NCBI RefSeq assembly: GCF_044763875.1
Contig: NZ_JBIWGZ010000010.1
Location: forward strand, 1 to 64,000
Direction of reading: 5' to 3'
From: Rummeliibacillus sp044763875
Lineage (GTDB): Bacteria > Bacillota > Bacilli > Bacillales_A > Planococcaceae
DNA length: 64,000 bases
In this document: positions 1 through 7,530 of the stretch, one piece after another
Layout: every line of letters begins with the position of its first letter
Position numbering within the stretch: position 1 is the stretch's first letter
Notes under the pieces: model-generated
Database searches by the model: none
The model's input: the letters and a program-made list of their open reading frames with translations, nothing else
Told to the model about the DNA's origin: nothing
Made by a program: the position numbers and the translations under genes

Positions 1-25
1 CAGTTTTGAGAGAACAATCTCAATA

Positions 26-143
26 GTCTAGTAATGATGGCAAAGAGGTCACACCTGTTCCCATGCCGAACACAGAAGTTAAGCTCTTTAGCGCCAATGG
101 TAGTTGGGGGCTGTCCCCCTGCGAGAGTAGGACGTTGCTAGGC
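26..143 (+). rRNA. rrf: 5S ribosomal RNA
   Basis: Carries the conserved 5S core (AGAGGTCACACC, CGAACACAGAAGTTAAG, GAGAGTAGGACG). The first and last eleven bases (26-36 and 133-143) pair into the terminal helix I, which sets the ends. It is 118 nt, a normal length. Bases 1-25 are probably the spacer after 23S rRNA, so the window opens at the end of an rRNA operon. No tRNA follows; a terminator does. Confidence 0.95.
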
Positions 144-149
144 ACACTT

Positions 150-182
150 AAAGCACAACTGATTATTCAGTTGTGCTTTTTT
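150..182 (+). terminator. Rho-independent terminator of the rRNA operon
   Basis: A 12-bp perfect stem (151-162 with 167-178) around a four-base loop is followed by a run of six T. It lies directly after the 5S gene. Confidence 0.9.
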
Positions 183-237
183 CATTTTTTGAAGTTGATT
201 TTGTTATAATACATATAGAACAGATTTGAGGAATTAA

Positions 238-616
238 ATGTTTATTCAAATTGAACTAAATATAGACGTCCCTATATATGCTCAATTAACACAACAAATC
301 ATTGAAGGTATTGCTAATGGAGACATAAAATCAGATGAATCGTTACCTTCTGTATGTGCACTTGCTGCCGATTTAGGTGTAATATGCATACAGTTAATAT
401 GAGCTATTATGGATTAGAGAAAAAAGGGTTGATTTCAACTCTGCCGAAATCTGGTGCGATTGTGAATGCATTTGGTAAGATGAAAAAAATTTAATGAACA
501 ACAGTTAGACTATGTGGAGAAAATGCTACGCCCAGTGGTAGCCGAAGTATTGTTAATGGCTAGAAATGAGTGACTTTGAAGGATTAATTCAAAGGATTAT
601 GAAAAAATTCCACTAG
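238..616 (+). pseudogene. GntR-family regulator (YtrA-like), frameshifted
   Basis: The ATG at 238 opens a typical short GntR winged-helix protein (PIYAQLTQQIIEGIANGDIK, then a recognition helix and LEKKGLI). The frame breaks after the GTA codon at 379-381, where one A appears to be missing; in the next frame the conserved NMHTVNMSYYGLEKKG segment continues, so this was an intact gene. A second frame change near 570 separates the helical tail (FEGLIQRIMKKFH), which ends at 616. The stop is 11 bases before the following membrane-protein gene, with whose family such regulators are often paired. The regulator is probably inactive, so the partner may be unregulated. Confidence 0.8.
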
Positions 617-627
617 GAGGTTTAGCT

Positions 628-1722
628 ATGATTGGTTTTTGGATTTCTATTGTTATGTTATGTTTTACAGGGCTAGTTCAAATATTTATCCCTTATATGT
701 TAAAAAAGACAGTTGTATTTGGCGTTACGATTCCTGCTTCACATATTGAAGACAAATCAGTTATTCAAGCTAAAAAAATCTATAGTATAGCTGTAGCGAG
801 TATTTTGCTCTTGTTTTTAGTTGGTTATAGCATTTGGTCAATTCTAGTAACTCATAGTGAAGACCTTCGAGTCATTGTTGGTACAGCATTAATGTTCCTC
901 TTAATGATAGTAAGTATGCTATTCTATGCATTTTTTCATCAAAAATTGCGAGTGAAAAAACAACAATGGGGAGTCAATTTAACAGAAGTGAAAGTAGTGG
1001 ACACATCATTAAGTGGGCAAGATAAGATGCTGCCACTTTCATATTTTATAAGTTTAGCTTTTGTTCCATTAATACTAATCATTTACACGTACTATCAGTA
1101 TGCTTTACTACCTGAACAAATTCCTACACATTGGGGACCAAGTGGAGACCCTGATGCTTTTACGGAGAAGAATCGCTTTTCAGTAATTTTGTTACCACTT
1201 TTAATGTTCTTTATGCAAATTTTATTTGCTACTTTAACTGAAGGAACAAAGCGTTCTGGTATTAAGATAAGTGCGATTAATCCTCAAATATCAGCTTATA
1301 AACAATTGGAGAAAAGGAAATATACCAGTTGGTTTATGTTTTTGACAGCTTTTCTTATTACTATCTTATTTACCTTTCTACAGCTAACAACTATTCATCA
1401 TGGTATTGTAGGGGAAGGTATTATGCTGACTATATTTATAACATTTATAGTAGTGACTATTGTAGGTAGTATTATTTTTTCTGTAAAAGTTAGCAGTTTA
1501 GAGGAAGTTGGTAATGATTCAAGCTTTCCAGATGGTATTACGGACGTAGATGATGATCGCTATTGGAAAGGTGGATTAATGTATTTTAATAAAGAAGATC
1601 CATCACTTTTCGTTGAAAAAAGATTTGGAATCGGTTGGACGATTAATTTTGCTAGACCAATGAGTTATTTAATAGTATTTATGCCAATCATAATCATCCT
1701 CTTAATAGCATTTTTAACATAG
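628..1722 (+). CDS. DUF1648/DUF5808 multipass membrane protein
   Basis: A 364-residue integral membrane protein with about eight hydrophobic segments. It holds the DUF1648 signature near residues 165-190 (PEQIPTHWGPSGDPDAFTEK), as in SdpI-type immunity proteins, and a C-terminal DUF5808-like block (RYWKGGLMYFNKEDPSLFVE, then FGIGWTINFARP). The start ATG follows a GGAGG site at the end of the GntR relic. Relatives are usually cotranscribed with a small GntR repressor; SdpI-like members protect against membrane-acting toxins, but the role of this branch is not established. Family assignment is firm; function is not. Confidence 0.8.
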   Translation: MIGFWISIVMLCFTGLVQIFIPYMLKKTVVFGVTIPASHIEDKSVIQAKKIYSIAVASILLLFLVGYSIWSILVTHSEDLRVIVGTALMFLLMIVSMLFYAFFHQKLRVKKQQWGVNLTEVKVVDTSLSGQDKMLPLSYFISLAFVPLILIIYTYYQYALLPEQIPTHWGPSGDPDAFTEKNRFSVILLPLLMFFMQILFATLTEGTKRSGIKISAINPQISAYKQLEKRKYTSWFMFLTAFLITILFTFLQLTTIHHGIVGEGIMLTIFITFIVVTIVGSIIFSVKVSSLEEVGNDSSFPDGITDVDDDRYWKGGLMYFNKEDPSLFVEKRFGIGWTINFARPMSYLIVFMPIIIILLIAFLT

Positions 1723-1770
1723 ACTCTGTTTTATGATATTGTTGATTTTAGGGAATGGATTATACTTGGC

Positions 1771-1869
1771 AAAAGGCAGCGACTCCTGCGGGAAAGCAAG
1801 ACAGATTAGACCCCTGAGCGTAGCGAGGAAGTTGATCGATTGGCCCGCGGAAAGTGTCCACCTGTAGCT
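1771..1869 (+). repeat. GC-rich Bacillaceae-type intergenic repeat
   Basis: A stretch far richer in G+C than its surroundings, with blocks GCGACTCCTGCGGGAAAGC, GACCCCTGAGCG, GAGGAAG and GCCCGCGGAAAG. It resembles a palindromic repeat dispersed through Bacillaceae and Planococcaceae genomes. A shorter inverted fragment of the same family lies at 26291-26339. It is noncoding, and an upstream extension of the response regulator frame through it is rejected. Confidence 0.6.
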
Positions 1870-1915
1870 AAAATATTAAAATATCAACAGTCGAATAAAC
1901 AAAGCCTCGACATAA

Positions 1916-1949
1916 AGAGAGCTGGTGGGTATAGTCTCACCAGCTCTTT
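1916..1949 (+). terminator. Strong hairpin before the hss-like operon
   Basis: GAGCTGGTG (1919-1927) pairs exactly with CACCAGCTC (1938-1946), extended by flanking AA/TT pairs, then TTTC. It could be a weak terminator that insulates the response regulator from upstream transcription, or a leader structure. The T-run is short. Confidence 0.4.
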
Positions 1950-1989
1950 CGCTATAATGGAAGAAAAAACCGGGAATGGAGCGACCACA

Positions 1990-2667
1990 GTGTCCAAAAT
2001 TTTAATCGTAGATGATGATAAGAATATTTTAGATTTAGTAAGTATTCATTTAACACAAGCAGGTTATCAAGTGTTGAAAGCTGAAAATGCTATTCAAGCA
2101 CTAAGTATTTTAGAAACAGAGATACCTGATTTGGCAGTAGTAGACGTGATGATGCCAGGAATGAACGGCTATGAACTGATAAAACGTTTACGTGAGAAAT
2201 TAGATTTGCCTGTATTATTATTATCGGCAAAAGGAGAATTAGAGGATAAGGAGAAGGGATTCATAGCTGGTTCAGATGATTATATGGTGAAGCCATTTGC
2301 ACCAAAAGAGTTATTATTCCGTATCGCAGCAATCTTACGTCGATATGATAAACCAAGTGACGCTATACTTCGGGTAGGCTCCGTTACAGTTAATCGAAAA
2401 AGTTTTGAAGTATCTGCTGGGCAAAGTACCTTGCTCATGCCACTAAAGGAATTTGAGGTATTTACATTACTTGCATCCCGCCCAAATCAAGTCTTCGAAA
2501 GAGCAGATATTATGGAAAAAGTTTGGGGCTTTGATTATGAAGGAGATGAGCAAACATTAAATACGCATATAAAACGAATTCGTGAACGACTAGCAAAAAT
2601 TGAGACAGATGTAGAAATCGTAACAATACGAGGAATTGGCTATAAGTTAGAGGTACATAGCCAATGA
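1990..2667 (+). CDS. hssR: OmpR-family response regulator, HssR-like
   Basis: A 225-residue DNA-binding response regulator. The receiver domain (about 3-115) has the acidic pair D8-D9, the phosphoacceptor D52 in VVDVMMPG, and K101 in VKPF; a winged-helix Trans_reg_C domain fills about 125-222 (DEQTLNTHIKRIRERL). The GTG at 1990 is chosen because the conserved fold begins SKILIVDDD, because an AATGGAG-like site lies upstream, and because the length is then normal; the longer in-frame extension crosses a noncoding repeat. It overlaps the kinase gene by four bases (ATGA), so the two are co-translated. The HssR name rests on the partner kinase and on a matching direct repeat downstream at 4044-4063. 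No hrtAB pump is adjacent. Confidence 0.7.
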   Translation: MSKILIVDDDKNILDLVSIHLTQAGYQVLKAENAIQALSILETEIPDLAVVDVMMPGMNGYELIKRLREKLDLPVLLLSAKGELEDKEKGFIAGSDDYMVKPFAPKELLFRIAAILRRYDKPSDAILRVGSVTVNRKSFEVSAGQSTLLMPLKEFEVFTLLASRPNQVFERADIMEKVWGFDYEGDEQTLNTHIKRIRERLAKIETDVEIVTIRGIGYKLEVHSQ

Positions 2668-4037
2668 AATCTTTGTATAGTAAGTTTTTATTAGCGACAA
2701 TTTTAATTATGATTTTTAGCTCTATCGCAGGCTTTTTAATAACGAACACATACTATCATCAAGTGACAAAGCAAAAAAATGATGCAAAAAACGTAGCAAT
2801 TGCACAGTCGATTATTAAACATATTAATGAAGTACCAGACCTCAATTTAGATCATTATTTAAAAACAATCGGCGATGTGGGATACCAAATTTATATTGTA
2901 GAAGACAATAAAAAGCATAAGTTTTATGGAGGAAATTATCGTGTTAAGGATCTACCTGACTCTACTATTCAAATTGTGCTAGATGGTGAGATTTATCATG
3001 GTATGCGGGATTTCCCTAGAGAAACCTTTGTAACAGGCTTCTTTGCGAATTATATGTCTAATACAGTCGGTGTTCCATTCCAATATAATCATCAACACTA
3101 TGCGATGTTTTTAAGACCAGACATTAAACTGTTATTTAATGAAGTACATACAATTATGGGTGGATGGACTCTCTCTATGGGAATTATTAGTTTAGTAGCG
3201 ATGTTGTTTTTTGCGAAATTATTAATTAGACCCATTACAGAACTCACTGCAGCAACAAAACGTATTGCAAATGAACGATTTGATACGCCACTAAAAATTG
3301 GGAGGCAAGATGAAATCGGACAACTGGCAACAAGTTTTAATACGATGATGGGTCAATTACAAGAAAATGATTTGATGCGTAAAGAATTTATTAGCAATGT
3401 TTCGCATGATTTTCAGTCACCGTTATTAAATATTCAAGGGTATGCAGGATTGTTAAAATCAGAGTATATAACTGATGAGCAGCGCCAAAATTACGCTTCT
3501 ATTATTCAAACTGAAACACATCGATTATCGACACTAACGAAGCAGCTATTATTATTAACCTCACTTGATCAATCAACGCGCAGAATGGAGAGAAAGGCGT
3601 ACTCACTTGATCGGCAACTAAAAGCGACGATACAAAAGTATCGTTGGTGGTTGGAAGAAGAGGGTATTAATCTTTCGATGACTTTAGAGCCAACTACTTT
3701 TAATGGTGATGTTGGCTTGTTAGAAAATGTTTGGGAGAATTTATTGACCAATGCGATTAAATATAATCGTCCAAATGGAGATATTCAAGTATCATTGACA
3801 TCGTCTGATCATGAGGTGACTGTTCGTATACAGGATACAGGAATTGGCATGAGTGATGTGACAAAGAAACAGTTATTTGACCGTTTTTATCGTGCAGATG
3901 AATCACGTACAAAAGACGGAACTGGACTTGGCTTATCTATTGTAGAGCAGGTTATTCATTTTCATGAAGGACATATCGAGGTGGAAAGTGAGCTTGGTGA
4001 GGGGACAATCTTTATCATCATACTTCCGAATTTGTAA
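2664..4037 (+). CDS. hssS: HssS-like heme-responsive sensor histidine kinase
   Basis: A 457-residue membrane kinase: TM1 about 7-27, an extracellular sensor to about 165, TM2 about 166-188, HAMP about 190-240, HisKA with phosphoacceptor H248 (NVSHDFQSPLLNI), and a HATPase with N, G1 (DTGIGM) and G2 (GTGLGLSIV) boxes. The extracellular domain carries blocks I recognise from staphylococcal HssS: YHGMRD, FVTGFFANY..NTVG and an MFLRPDI segment just before TM2. HssS senses heme stress and activates HssR. It overlaps hssR. The X-box reads HDFQSP, slightly unusual beside HE(L/I)(R/K)TP, but the essential H and P remain. The assignment to heme sensing is inferred from the sensor-domain resemblance. 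Confidence 0.7.
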   Translation: MKSLYSKFLLATILIMIFSSIAGFLITNTYYHQVTKQKNDAKNVAIAQSIIKHINEVPDLNLDHYLKTIGDVGYQIYIVEDNKKHKFYGGNYRVKDLPDSTIQIVLDGEIYHGMRDFPRETFVTGFFANYMSNTVGVPFQYNHQHYAMFLRPDIKLLFNEVHTIMGGWTLSMGIISLVAMLFFAKLLIRPITELTAATKRIANERFDTPLKIGRQDEIGQLATSFNTMMGQLQENDLMRKEFISNVSHDFQSPLLNIQGYAGLLKSEYITDEQRQNYASIIQTETHRLSTLTKQLLLLTSLDQSTRRMERKAYSLDRQLKATIQKYRWWLEEEGINLSMTLEPTTFNGDVGLLENVWENLLTNAIKYNRPNGDIQVSLTSSDHEVTVRIQDTGIGMSDVTKKQLFDRFYRADESRTKDGTGLGLSIVEQVIHFHEGHIEVESELGEGTIFIIILPNL

Positions 4038-4043
4038 TGTGGC

Positions 4044-4063
4044 GTTCATAGAGCGTTCATATT
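4044..4063 (+). promoter_or_regulatory. Candidate HssR-binding direct repeat
   Basis: GTTCATAGA (4044-4052) and GTTCATATT (4055-4063) form a direct repeat with an 11-bp period. As I recall, staphylococcal HssR binds a GTTCATATT repeat separated by two bases, which this matches closely. It touches the -35 element of the next gene, the usual position for an activator. It starts seven bases after the kinase stop codon. Confidence 0.6.
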
Positions 4064-4089
4064 GACAGTATATATTTACATCATAGTAT
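4062..4089 (+). promoter_or_regulatory. Sigma-A-type promoter of the oxidase-like gene
   Basis: A consensus TTGACA (4062-4067) is followed 16 bases later by TAGTAT (4084-4089). The weak -10 box and short spacer suit activation from the adjoining direct repeat. Confidence 0.55.
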
Positions 4090-4120
4090 TAAAAATCTGA
4101 AATCTATGGAGGTAAATAGT

Positions 4121-4522
4121 ATGGAAAGAAAATGGGGAATCCGTTTAATTCGTTTAGCTGCAATCTTTGGTTTAATCGGTGCAATGTTAGGCTCACACAT
4201 GGCTGGCTCAGGCAGCTATCAATTCCGTCCAATTCATGCACATATTTTAGTCGTTGGATGGTTATCCGTTTTTGCATGGGGAATTTTCTATAGCGTATTT
4301 AAAATAAAGTCGGCTAAATTAGTAGCTGCTCATGGTTGGACAGCAATTATTGGCTCAATCGGATTAACAGTAGGTATGTGGCTAAACACTTTAAAACCAT
4401 TTGGTATTAACGATACATTTGCACTACTGTTTTATATTATTGGTGGCACAATACTGTTAATTAGTTTTGGGTTATTTATTCTCTCAACCTTTATGATTGA
4501 TTCTAGCTCTAATAGAGATTAG
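4121..4522 (+). CDS. Small four-TM protein related to cytochrome oxidase subunit I
   Basis: A 133-residue integral membrane protein with four predicted helices. Its N-terminal half resembles helices of heme-copper oxidase subunit I or NorB-like proteins: GAMLGSHMAG (H26, M27) then FRPIHAHILVVGW (H39, H41), with another His in AAHGW. These histidines are candidates for heme ligation, but the protein is far too short to be an oxidase. The ATG at 4121 is chosen over one at 4106 because the GGAGG site (4108-4112) lies between them. It has its own promoter beneath an HssR-type repeat, directly behind hssRS, so a role in heme sensing, binding or detoxification is inferred. Confidence 0.65.
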   Translation: MERKWGIRLIRLAAIFGLIGAMLGSHMAGSGSYQFRPIHAHILVVGWLSVFAWGIFYSVFKIKSAKLVAAHGWTAIIGSIGLTVGMWLNTLKPFGINDTFALLFYIIGGTILLISFGLFILSTFMIDSSSNRD

Positions 4523-4559
4523 TGGTTGTGTATAAAAATCATTAAAGAGAAAAAAGATG

Positions 4560-4768
4560 GTTTGCTATCCTACTAATTTGGATTATTGCTACTTCAGCAT
4601 TGTCGCTGCAATATTCGCCGTATCAATACACAACCAGTAATGGAACTTCGTGCATTTGGTTTTGCTGTAGCAATTGTTGTACTTGTAGATACATTCCTTG
4701 TACGTCCGATTGTTATCCCAGCGCTCATTGTAATACTTGACAAATTTGGCTACTGACCAAAAAAATTG
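4560..4768 (+). pseudogene. Relic of an MMPL/RND-type transporter C-terminus
   Basis: The stretch encodes the last transmembrane helices of an MMPL exporter: IVAAIFAVSIHN in one frame, then PVMELRAFGFA, VLVDTFLVRPIVIPALIV and LDKFGY in the next. A one-base loss near 4633 breaks the frame, and the expected Trp of the conserved Y-W-P-K end is a TGA at 4754-4756. The remaining several hundred codons are absent. It is a decayed remnant with no start signal. Confidence 0.75.
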
Positions 4769-4792
4769 AAACATGATTAATCATTAGAATTT

Positions 4793-4833
4793 AAAAGCCT
4801 GAATGGAAATAACAATTCCATTCAGGCTTTTTG
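4793..4833. terminator. Bidirectional terminator
   Basis: A 15-bp stem (4793-4807 with 4817-4831) flanked by A-run and T-run, so it can serve both the plus-strand relic and the convergent lipoprotein gene. Confidence 0.85.
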
Positions 4834-4875
4834 TTAGAGAAAATTTCTAAATTCACTAGAAGTTTCCTTGAAATA

Positions 4876-5649
4876 TTATTTTACAGTAAAATCTTTCACT
4901 TCATGAGCATGCAGGCCTTCATCATTTTCGACATGCAGTTTTAGTTGATATGATCCTGCTTGTGTAAATGTATGTTTCCCTTCATATGTGCCATTAGAAG
5001 TTTCTTCTAAAGTAATCCATGTTGGTTTACCACCCTTGAATTGTGGAAGAACTTGATAATGTACACTTGCCTTAGATAATGCTTTGCCATCATGTTTTAA
5101 AGAGACGCTTAGATTAATCTCTTTGTCTTTCGCTACAGTATGCTTATGATTGTATGTGATGGCTACATCATGATGATGATCATGTTCTTCTGTAGCTGAT
5201 TCAGTTGTGGATTTATGGTCATTGTGTGTAGCATGTTCTGAAGATGTGGCATCTTTTGCAACAGTCATATCTGCGTTTGGCATTGCATGTCCACCATCTT
5301 TTGCAGAAATATGTGCTGTGATTTTATATTTACCTGTATCTTTTACATCATAAGAAGCAACGTATGCATCATCTTGTAGTTTTGCTGTCACCATTTTATC
5401 AGAATTTGTGTCATTGTTTTTAACTTCAAATGCTACATCTTCAGCATTTGTAACAGCTTTACCATCTTGTGTTACATCAACTTTTAATTCAACTTTGTCG
5501 CCAATTTTTGCTGTTTCAGGAACAGTTAAAGTCGCCTTTATTGGTGCTGCTTCTTTTTTCGTATCGTTTGTTGTATTTGTGTTATTATTACAGGCTGCAA
5601 GAGCAGCAGTTGTTGCTAATGCCATGAATAACATTGCCATTTTTTTCAT
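4876..5649 (-). CDS. YtkA-like lipoprotein with two FixH/YtkA domains and His-rich linker
   Basis: A 257-residue secreted lipoprotein: signal peptide with lipobox AALAAC (C20), a first YtkA-like beta-sandwich at about 38-130 (ATLTVPETAKIGDKVELKV), a histidine-rich linker at about 135-165 (HATHNDHK, EEHDHHHD), and a second YtkA-like domain to the end. Family members occur near copper and oxidase genes; the His-rich linker suggests metal binding, which is inference. It lies 79 bases after the EamA transporter gene on the same strand, separated by a long inverted repeat that includes its own ribosome site. Confidence 0.75.
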   Translation of the reverse strand: MKKMAMLFMALATTAALAACNNNTNTTNDTKKEAAPIKATLTVPETAKIGDKVELKVDVTQDGKAVTNAEDVAFEVKNNDTNSDKMVTAKLQDDAYVASYDVKDTGKYKITAHISAKDGGHAMPNADMTVAKDATSSEHATHNDHKSTTESATEEHDHHHDVAITYNHKHTVAKDKEINLSVSLKHDGKALSKASVHYQVLPQFKGGKPTWITLEETSNGTYEGKHTFTQAGSYQLKLHVENDEGLHAHEVKDFTVK

Positions 5650-5654
5650 TTAAA

Positions 5655-5706
5655 AAACTCCCTTCTAGTTGCATAAATCATTGTAGCAAAATAAGAAAGG
5701 GAGTTT
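5655..5706 (-). promoter_or_regulatory. Inverted repeat enclosing the lipoprotein ribosome-binding site
   Basis: On the minus strand AAACTCCCTT (5706 to 5697) is perfectly complementary to AAGGGAGTTT (5664 to 5655), separated by 32 bases. The second arm contains the AAGGGAG ribosome site of the lipoprotein gene (ATG at 5649) and ends in a T-run. It may act as an intercistronic terminator, as a ribosome-site block, or both. Confidence 0.5.
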
Positions 5707-5728
5707 GCGAAATAAGTGTGAAGTCGTG

Positions 5729-6619
5729 CTATTTAGCTGGCCTTTTTTGTAAAATGGTTGGTAATGTCATGCCCACTAATACTAAAACAATACCACCTAC
5801 TTGAAGCAACGTTAGGTTTTCGTGAAGTACAATGACAGAAGCAATAATAGCGACTGGAAGCTCCATCGCACTTAAAATAGATGCTAGTCCCCCTCCAACT
5901 TTAGGAACGGAGATAGTAAATAGTAGTATCGGTAAAATGATTCCGAAGAAACCAAGAGCTAGACCAAAGTATAATAGTTCAGATCCAAATAATTTCCCGT
6001 TAATCATAATTTCTGGTGCTTGGAATACACAAACAATGAGCATAGCAAAGAATGACATAATCGTCATACGACCAATTGTTGATATTCCCTCAACTGGTTT
6101 TGAATTGAATTGCATAAAGCAAGCAAAGCTAAGTGCTGATGCCAGACCAAATGCCCATCCACGCCAATCAAGACCACTTAAATCCACATCTAGAATTCCT
6201 GCGGCTAAAATTGTACCGATGACAAGAAATACAACGGAGATTAACTCACTACGTGTTGGTCGACGGCGACGAATGATGCAATCTAAAAATAGACCAATCC
6301 ATGTAAATTGAAATAGCATAACAACTGCAAGGGAAGCAGGTAGGTAGTGTACAGCTTGTCCATAAACAATCCCTGTGTTCCCAGTTAATAATCCAGAAAG
6401 CATAATTATTAAAAAGCCTTTTCCAGTTAACTTCGGTAAAGAACGTTGAGTAATGATGAATAAGACTAATGCAAGCAAGAAACCGATTACATATTGGCTA
6501 GTAACAGCTTCCTTCGTTTCAAAGCCATGTTGCATAGCAACTTTGATGATTGTAGATAAAATTCCATATGAGCTCGATCCAATAACAATCAGCAATGGAT
6601 ATATTAAATTTTTGTTCAT
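5729..6619 (-). CDS. EamA/DMT-superfamily transporter
   Basis: A 296-residue protein with ten predicted transmembrane helices in two EamA repeats (about 5-140 and 150-290), the usual size and layout of drug/metabolite exporters. The second half has the conserved helix ends SILSAMELPVAIIASVIVLHE and GGIVLVLVGM. It is divergent from the Crp/Fnr-family regulator at 6775, a pairing that often means the regulator controls the exporter. The substrate cannot be told; amino acids or metabolites are typical for the family. Confidence 0.85.
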   Translation of the reverse strand: MNKNLIYPLLIVIGSSSYGILSTIIKVAMQHGFETKEAVTSQYVIGFLLALVLFIITQRSLPKLTGKGFLIIMLSGLLTGNTGIVYGQAVHYLPASLAVVMLFQFTWIGLFLDCIIRRRRPTRSELISVVFLVIGTILAAGILDVDLSGLDWRGWAFGLASALSFACFMQFNSKPVEGISTIGRMTIMSFFAMLIVCVFQAPEIMINGKLFGSELLYFGLALGFFGIILPILLFTISVPKVGGGLASILSAMELPVAIIASVIVLHENLTLLQVGGIVLVLVGMTLPTILQKRPAK

Positions 6620-6746
6620 ATTAACACTCCTGAATATAAAAATACTAAAGAAGAATTATAACATGAATAGCAATTTTCTTAGAACAAAACGCTATTTTGT
6701 GTTTTTTTACTTCAACCATCATAGCAATTCAAATTATAATGAAAAA

Positions 6747-6758
6747 GGACATATGTCC
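6747..6758. promoter_or_regulatory. Perfect 12-bp palindrome before the Crp/Fnr regulator
   Basis: GGACATATGTCC is a perfect palindrome placed between the likely promoter region and the ribosome site of the regulator gene, in the divergent intergenic region with the EamA gene. It could be an autoregulatory operator. It does not match the canonical TGTGA-type Crp half-site. Confidence 0.35.
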
Positions 6759-6774
6759 AAAAGGGAGATTTTAT

Positions 6775-7467
6775 ATGAAAGTCATAGAGGATTCAGTTTT
6801 ACTCCACGGAAAATTAACTGAATATAAGTTTCAGCAAATTTTTACTGATGTTGATGTACTGCCGTTTGTCCTTCAAAAGTACAAGGCGGGGGAGATTTTA
6901 CTCCATGAAGGAACAGATTTACATTCACTGCTCTACCTAGTTGAAGGAAAAGTAAAGGCTACTTCAAGTGTAGAGACAGGGAGATCTTTATTATTACGTT
7001 TTAACCATCCACTTGCCATTATTGGTGATATAGAATTGGTGCGTCATGTGCCAGTACAATCCCAAATAACAGCAGTGACAGATTGCTTATGCATCGCATT
7101 ATCCTTTGACTATATTTACAACTTCGAGATGAACAATTCATTGTTTTTAAAGAATCTTTTGAGTCATTTAAGCTATAAGTTACAAACAAGTACAACCGCT
7201 TCTCGTGTTAATTTACTTGCATCGGTGGAAAATCGTTTTGCAAGCTATTTATTGTCAACAACAACGCCAGATAATGAGTTTGGCTTAGAGTTACAAACGA
7301 CGAATATAGGGGAAATTGCTGATTTGCTTGGTACGACACATCGACATTTAAATCGAGTGATTCGTGATTTATGTGAACGAGGGGTTATCGAAAAAAGTCG
7401 ACGAGCTATTCGTATATTAGATGAGCAAGTACTAGAGGAAATGTCACAGGGGATTCGGTATGAATAA
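6775..7467 (+). CDS. Crp/Fnr-family transcription regulator, YeiL-like
   Basis: A 230-residue regulator: an N-terminal cyclic-nucleotide-binding-type beta-roll (about 20-140, with AGEILLHEGTDLHSLLYLVEG and GDIELV) and a C-terminal helix-turn-helix (about 175-225, IGEIADLLGTTHRHLNRVIRDL). The ATG at 6775 is used because AAAGGGAG lies eight bases before it; an upstream extension has no ribosome site. There is no N-terminal cysteine cluster like that of Fnr. The layout, the FLKNLLSHLSYK linker and the length recall E. coli YeiL. It is divergent from an EamA exporter, which may be its target. Confidence 0.8.
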   Translation: MKVIEDSVLLHGKLTEYKFQQIFTDVDVLPFVLQKYKAGEILLHEGTDLHSLLYLVEGKVKATSSVETGRSLLLRFNHPLAIIGDIELVRHVPVQSQITAVTDCLCIALSFDYIYNFEMNNSLFLKNLLSHLSYKLQTSTTASRVNLLASVENRFASYLLSTTTPDNEFGLELQTTNIGEIADLLGTTHRHLNRVIRDLCERGVIEKSRRAIRILDEQVLEEMSQGIRYE

Positions 7468-7530
7468 AATATGGTAATTTTCTATCTTTTGTATTAACAT
7501 TAAACATATTATTAATAAAGGTAGGTAAAG

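Noticed and set aside
1840..1989. N-terminal extension of the HssR-like regulator from 1840
   Set aside because: It runs through a GC-rich intergenic repeat and a hairpin, and the receiver fold begins at the GTG at 1990 with a ribosome site before it.
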